Assembly (NCBI GenBank): GCA_000733355.1
Contig: JNVV01000054.1
Location: 264,012 to 274,922, forward strand
Direction of reading: 5' to 3'
From: Falciphora oryzae
Lineage: Eukaryota; Ascomycota; Sordariomycetes; Magnaporthales; Magnaporthaceae
DNA: 10,911 nt
Shown here: piece by piece, positions 7,037-10,911 of the stretch
How the letters are laid out: every line of letters starts with the position of its first letter
Numbering within the stretch: position 1 is the stretch's first letter
Translations under genes and position numbers: made by a program
Notes under the pieces: generated by a model
Database searches by the model: none
Seen by the model: only the letters and a program-made list of their open reading frames with translations
What the model was told of the DNA's origin: nothing

Positions 7037-9372
7037 TTAGACTCCGCGCTGGCGCGCACCAGGTATGTATTTTTGCAGCTCGTCCATAAACATAACCCCG
7101 TATCGCTCTCGCAACATCGCCGCCGCGGTGACCCCCTCGTTGTCTTGGACGTCGAGACCGAGACCCCGCTCCACCAAGACCCTGGCAGCGTCATGAATGG
7201 ACCACGCCGCAGACGAGTCGGGCAGGTTCATCGGCGCGAGCGGAGGGGGAGCGTCGGGGGAGGCGAGAAGATGCAGCGCGGACCTGCCGCGGGCGTCGAC
7301 GGGCGCGAGCCCGTCCGGGCTCCGGCCCTCACCCAGGGACGCCAGCAGCCTGATGTAGTCCACGCGGCGGGCCAGGTCTTTCCAGGCGATGAATCCGCCC
7401 CCTGGCGCCTTTGTTGCCATCGCGCGGGCGTGCGCCAGCAGTGGCGTCTCGCCGAGGTCGTTGCGGGCTTGGTGGTCGATCCCGGCGGCGAGGAGCAGCA
7501 TCATGCTGGCTCCGATCGGCTTCATCTGTTTGTTGAATGCTATTTCATGAACTGGGAATGTGATGTGGGTACAGTACCGGCGCATTAACATTGGTAACTC
7601 TGAGGTAGGTGTCCGAAGAGGGGTGTCCGGGAGGTTGCACGACTTACGCGGGTTATTTCCAGCCCTCTCCCATGCCTCGTGCACCTCGTGCCCCAAGGTC
7701 GCCGAGGTCTCGGCCCTGTTACAGTTTACATCTGCACCAGCGTCGAGCAGGAGCTTGATGATATCTGCGTTTGCCGCACAGCGAGCAGCGATAAGCAAGG
7801 GCTTGACAATTTCTGATCCGGCTTCGGTGGGGCAATCCCCTTCAGGCCCGACATCTCGCAGCAGGTCGTTAACTTGGCGTCTCCGCCCGCGGCCAACGTA
7901 GTCTATCTCAGGCGACGAGGCACCGGATCCGCCTTGATCGCCCTTGCGACTTTCGCGGTTTTTGGGTTTAGGCTGCGGCTTGGTGATGTCTGGGTGTCTG
8001 TTCTCCTTTAGATCTAGCCGAGCATACATGTCGGCGAGTGAAGGTATCTTCGCCTGCGACCTGCTGACACTAGCGACTCGACCATCGGCCCCGTGCGCCC
8101 CGTTTGCGTCCGCGCCGTGATCGAGCAATACCTGAACGATCTCGGTGTCGTCGCGGGCGCAGGCGATGCTTAGGGGCGTGGTTCGCTGGCAGAGTCGTCC
8201 GCCGTAGAGCGCTACGTTCGGGTCGGCGCCGTGCTCCAGGAAAAGCTTGACGAAGGCCGCCGTGTTCGTGCACAGGGCGGCCGCAAATGCTCGTACGAAG
8301 GCAGGATATTGGTTAGGGTCTTCTCTGGGTTCTGAGCCACCTTTCAGGTGCGAGAGCAGGGCGCGCCCAATACTTAGACGCAGCTCCTTGGTCTTGGGGT
8401 CCCGCAGATGCTCATTAGAGGGATCTGTAAAGAACTCGAGCCGTAGAACGTGCGCAACGCGTTGAAGCGCCACATAGTCGCGATCACGAAGCCCCGCTTC
8501 TGTTGTCAAGAATTCAATAGTGTGGCTGGTCCGAAGACTGCTCGCTGCTGTGGCAAGCAGGACATTAGGATGGAAAACGACAGCTCCGCGAGCCAGAAGC
8601 CACTTTACTAGCTCTATGGAGTCGGCCTTAACCGCACGGTGCAGCTTTAGCAGTAACAAGCATGGCATATGTTAGGCACAAGAACAAGACCTCTGTTTGA
8701 TGGGAGACAGATCACTGTCCACGCACGTGGCGTCAGGCTGAGTAGGTAGCCAGGAAGGTAACCAGCAGAGCAGGCGCCACTTACCAGAGTGTCGCGATAT
8801 TCACCGAGATCTTGGAGCTGCCTAGTATATCCTGCATTGATATCTATGCCTCTGGCGAGTAGCAGCTCGAGCGTGCGAAGCAGCTTTGGACGGCAGGGCT
8901 CGCTATAGCGTGAATAGCAGCTGCAGAGTACGAGATGCGTCGCCAGTACTTCCTTTCCGTCGAGGGTTGCCGGCGCGCTGAAGTCCGCGCCCAAATCGAG
9001 CAGGAGGCCGACCATGTCTGGATTGCAATGCTGGGCCGCCAGGTGCAGTGGCGTGAGCCAGTCGTGATGAGGCCCGGTGTAGGCCTCCATGTCGGCGCCA
9101 AGAGCCACCAGGAACGTGGCTGCGACAGGATGGCCTTTCATCGCGGCTGCGTGAAGCGGTGTCCCCTGTCCCCCAAAAGGGCGGTCGAGAGGGAGATAGT
9201 GCAGCCTGTTGATGTGGGCTGCATTAGGATTTAGCAGCACGCTTTTCAGGCTGACGAGGTCTCCCTTATCCGCGGCATCGATCAACTCCTTCATGGTCGC
9301 ATCGTTGGGGTCTGCCCGCTCGCGTTGGCGCTCGCGTTGGCGTATTTGTGGCCACCGTTCATCTTCCTCCAT
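7037..9372 (-). CDS. Ankyrin-repeat protein, 699 residues, three exons
   Basis: Model: exons 9372-8785, 8644-7648 and 7551-7037. Intron 1 (8784-8645, 140 nt) is GTAAGT...CCTAAC...AAAG, phase 0, and rejoins an ankyrin helix as RDTL/LHRAVKADSIELVKWLL. Intron 2 (7647-7552, 96 nt) is GTAAGT...CCCAG, phase 1, and restores NNPLHEIAFNK. Both junctions falling inside repeat consensus is strong support. The start has good context (ATTATGG); the upstream frame is closed by TGA. The N-terminus is charged (RQRERQRE, from a 12-bp tandem repeat at 9318-9341). Ankyrin units appear near residues 70, 105, 195, 350, 475, 527 and 615. An insert of low complexity (KPQPKPKNRESRKGD) falls near 420. No other domain, signal peptide or membrane segment is visible. 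It is presumably an intracellular protein-binding scaffold with unknown partners. Confidence 0.85.
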
Positions 9373-10213
9373 AATGACGGCCGGAGGAGCGAGGGCAATC
9401 GCGTTATTACCACAATTCCAGCTGCTTGAGGGAGGCGGCAGGGACGCGAAGGCTCATCATGGTCGTAGAGTTAGTTGGCGGTCGAGGGTGTGACCCCACT
9501 TTTGTGCTGCTGCCTGGCCATTTCAGATTGAAGCGAACCACATTGCTGTCTGCGGACAATTTTTTTTTTTTTCTTCCGTTTCTCGGAGCCGCTGGACGTA
9601 ACCCCTATAGAAGCATCTCGCTCACGACGAGTCCAACTCCGGGCCCGTTCTGGATGTCCCATTTGTCCGACCACGGGGCCTACCTCCTCCTCGTCGCCAT
9701 GACTCTGGAGCTGCGCCTCGTGGCAGGCCTGGCGCGTCACCACCTCGCCGCCCGCTAGCACCGCCGACACGCCCGCCACGGCGTCCCACGCCTCGCGACA
9801 CTTGTCATCCTCGACGCCCACATGCGCCGCCGTCTCCGACAGCGCGCTATCGTAGTGGTCGGGCCCGCTGGCGAAGGCGGTCTGAGTCGGGTGCAGTGGT
9901 CTGATCGGCGGGTGTGAAATGCCCGCCATTAGTGGGCGCTGGTGACAACATCCTTCCAGAGGTGCATGCTCTGGGACGTGATAGAGACAATAAATCATAA
10001 TAGGTGTTAGTTTCCCCGCACTTCCGTGTTTCGAGAAGGGCAACCCCTCGAAAAGTTCGCCAGATCGTCGGGTATGGTGATCATCCAAAGCTGTTTCGTT
10101 AACAGCAAGAAATCCACGCAGACCTGGCCGCCAATCAGCCCGAGCCTGACGCGGCTGGGGCAGCTGATGCTGCAACGTTCTCAGGCTCGGGTGACGGCGA
10201 TTTGGCGGGTGCC
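9373..10213. other. Region without a secure gene; one minus-strand coding-like stretch
   Basis: This covers the 5' flank of the ankyrin gene and the 3' flank of the methyltransferase tail. A minus-strand frame is open from about 10175 to 9471 but begins at TTG, not ATG. Its part at 9890-9684 has mainly G or C in third codon positions and protein-like content (GPDHYDSALSETAAHVGVED, then CREAWDAVAGVSAVLAGGEV), followed by a possible donor GTAGGC. I cannot assign it to a family. The rest of that frame looks random. A T13 tract is at 9560-9572. Confidence 0.35.
9407..9460 (-). other. Small upstream ORF in the ankyrin gene leader
   Basis: ATGATG at 9460-9455 opens a 17-codon frame (MMSLRVPAASLKQLELW) that ends at TAA 9409-9407. 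This is 34 bp before the ankyrin ATG and in a different phase. If transcription starts upstream of 9460, scanning ribosomes would meet this first, so it could reduce translation of the main gene. The transcript start is unknown. Confidence 0.3.
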
Positions 10214-10723
10214 TTAGGGGTCGAGCGGCTTGCGGCCGTATGCGACGTGTCTTTCATCCAAGGACGCGTCCAAGTCAGTATATCGACCGACACACCCAAC
10301 GAAAACAAAGGAAACAAAAAAGTAGCAGTAACGCGGGGAGAAAAGTTCGTTGAACAAAACAAGGAGTGTGGGTGCAACTTACACGGGCCAGTAAGCGTGG
10401 ATATTGGTGTCGCGGATATCCTTCCTCGCTTTAGCGACGAGCACCAAGACCTCATCCTTGGACCAGCCCAGGCCGCGGGTGATGGGCGCGAGCGAGGCCC
10501 CCTCGAAGGCGGCATTTATGTTTACCTGGCTCCACATGCCTAGCTCCTTGTAGTGCGGGTCGCGGGGCCAGCGGTAGACGGTCCGCGTCACGTCCTCGAA
10601 CCCGACCTCCTCCATTAGGTCCTTCCACTGCTGCCCGGCACGCATCGCCGTGTACGGCTTTTCCGCAATGTGCGAACTGCTTGGGCCCGTACCCTGCCGA
10701 CCACCCGAAATGCCCGATAAAGC
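10214..10723 (-). CDS. C-terminal end of a SAM-dependent methyltransferase (LaeA-like), 5' part missing
   Basis: Exon 10723-10383 is open after a TAG at 10726-10724 and joins exon 10250-10214 through a 132-nt intron (GTAAGT...CTGAC...AAAG). The phase-2 junction gives HAYWPV followed by HVAYGRKPLDP and a TAA. The sequence AEKPYTAM, WKDLMEEVGFEDVTRTVYRW, KELGMW, FTRGLGW-like ITRGLGWSKDEV and RKDIRDTNIHAYWP matches the C-terminal third of fungal LaeA/TAM-type methyltransferases. In that family the SAM-binding DxGxGTG lies some 100 or more residues upstream. From 10724 to 10911 I find neither that motif nor the usual GGYVEL segment in any minus frame, only Gly/Ala-rich low complexity. Either a longer intron separates the catalytic exons beyond the window, or the gene is truncated. 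The first ~18 residues of the open frame may be intronic. Substrate unknown. Confidence 0.65.
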
Positions 10724-10842
10724 CTATGCGGGTAAACGGTGTGCTTAAGCAGCTAAACAAAAGGAAAAAGCGGCGTGTAGAAAGCTGGGTTTGCAAGCGT
10801 ACCGGGGGGCGGTAAAGGCGGCGGAAGCTGCTGTTTCCGCTT

Positions 10843-10880
10843 CCGCCGCTGCCGCCGCCGCCGCCACCGCCGACACCGCC
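10843..10880. repeat. GCC-rich trinucleotide repeat
   Basis: Imperfect CCG/GCC units; on the minus strand they would read as a Gly or Ala run. It lies upstream of the methyltransferase fragment. Confidence 0.8.
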
Positions 10881-10911
10881 ACTACTCCCCACCTGTCATG
10901 GCTGGCAGGGC

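Noticed and set aside
7560..7901. Plus-strand 113-codon frame
   Set aside because: It runs antisense to the ankyrin gene's exon 2 and intron 2; no supporting features.
8645..8784. Two separate ankyrin genes (9372-8647 and 8668-7037)
   Set aside because: A GTAAGT donor, CTAAC branch and AAAG acceptor in the same phase join them inside one ankyrin helix, so a single gene is far more likely.
10135..10250. Alternative Ala/Pro/Ser-rich C-terminus for the methyltransferase in another phase
   Set aside because: The phase ending YGRKPLDP fits the known family end and the splice junction; the other is low complexity.

Overview
The window looks like genomic DNA of a filamentous ascomycete (Pezizomycotina; Sordariomycetes is my guess). 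Coding sequence is interrupted by short introns (61-140 nt) with GT...AG ends and CTAAC/CTGAC branch sites. The proteins are of typical fungal types (Clr5 domain, long ankyrin arrays, a LaeA-like methyltransferase tail), and AT-rich transposon remnants lie beside GC-rich coding DNA. No bacterial, viral or RNA-gene signature was seen.

Layout. 1-541: AT-rich remnants of two related TA-target foldback elements; the first is almost one perfect inverted repeat. 691-1068: a probable solo LTR with an exact internal 93-bp tandem duplication. 1069-1461: no convincing gene. 1462-1842 (minus): an orphan 3' end of a gene, possibly the cytoplasmic tail of a SAT4/PTH11-type membrane protein. 2056-5636 (minus): a Clr5-domain/ankyrin locus. 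Splicing two introns gives a 396-residue Clr5 protein ending at TAG 4321-4319. A 733-codon ankyrin frame follows in another phase, and the two appear to be halves of one ancestral gene. 5637-6029: a divergent promoter region with a repeated GC-rich motif. 6030-6838 (plus): a Gln/Pro-rich gene of unknown function with a short helical C-terminus. 7037-9372 (minus): a second ankyrin gene, 699 residues over three exons. 9373-10213: a leader with a small upstream ORF and a coding-like stretch of unknown identity. 10214-10723 (minus): the C-terminal end of a SAM-dependent methyltransferase whose catalytic core is not visible.

How they fit. Two ankyrin-repeat genes on the same strand flank a small lineage-specific-looking gene. 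The segment is bordered by transposon relics and by two 5'-truncated gene tails. This resembles an accessory, rearranging fungal region rather than a conserved housekeeping segment. No operon-like or biosynthetic logic is evident. Shared control between the Clr5 gene and the plus-strand gene is possible, because they are divergent and only about 0.4 kb apart.
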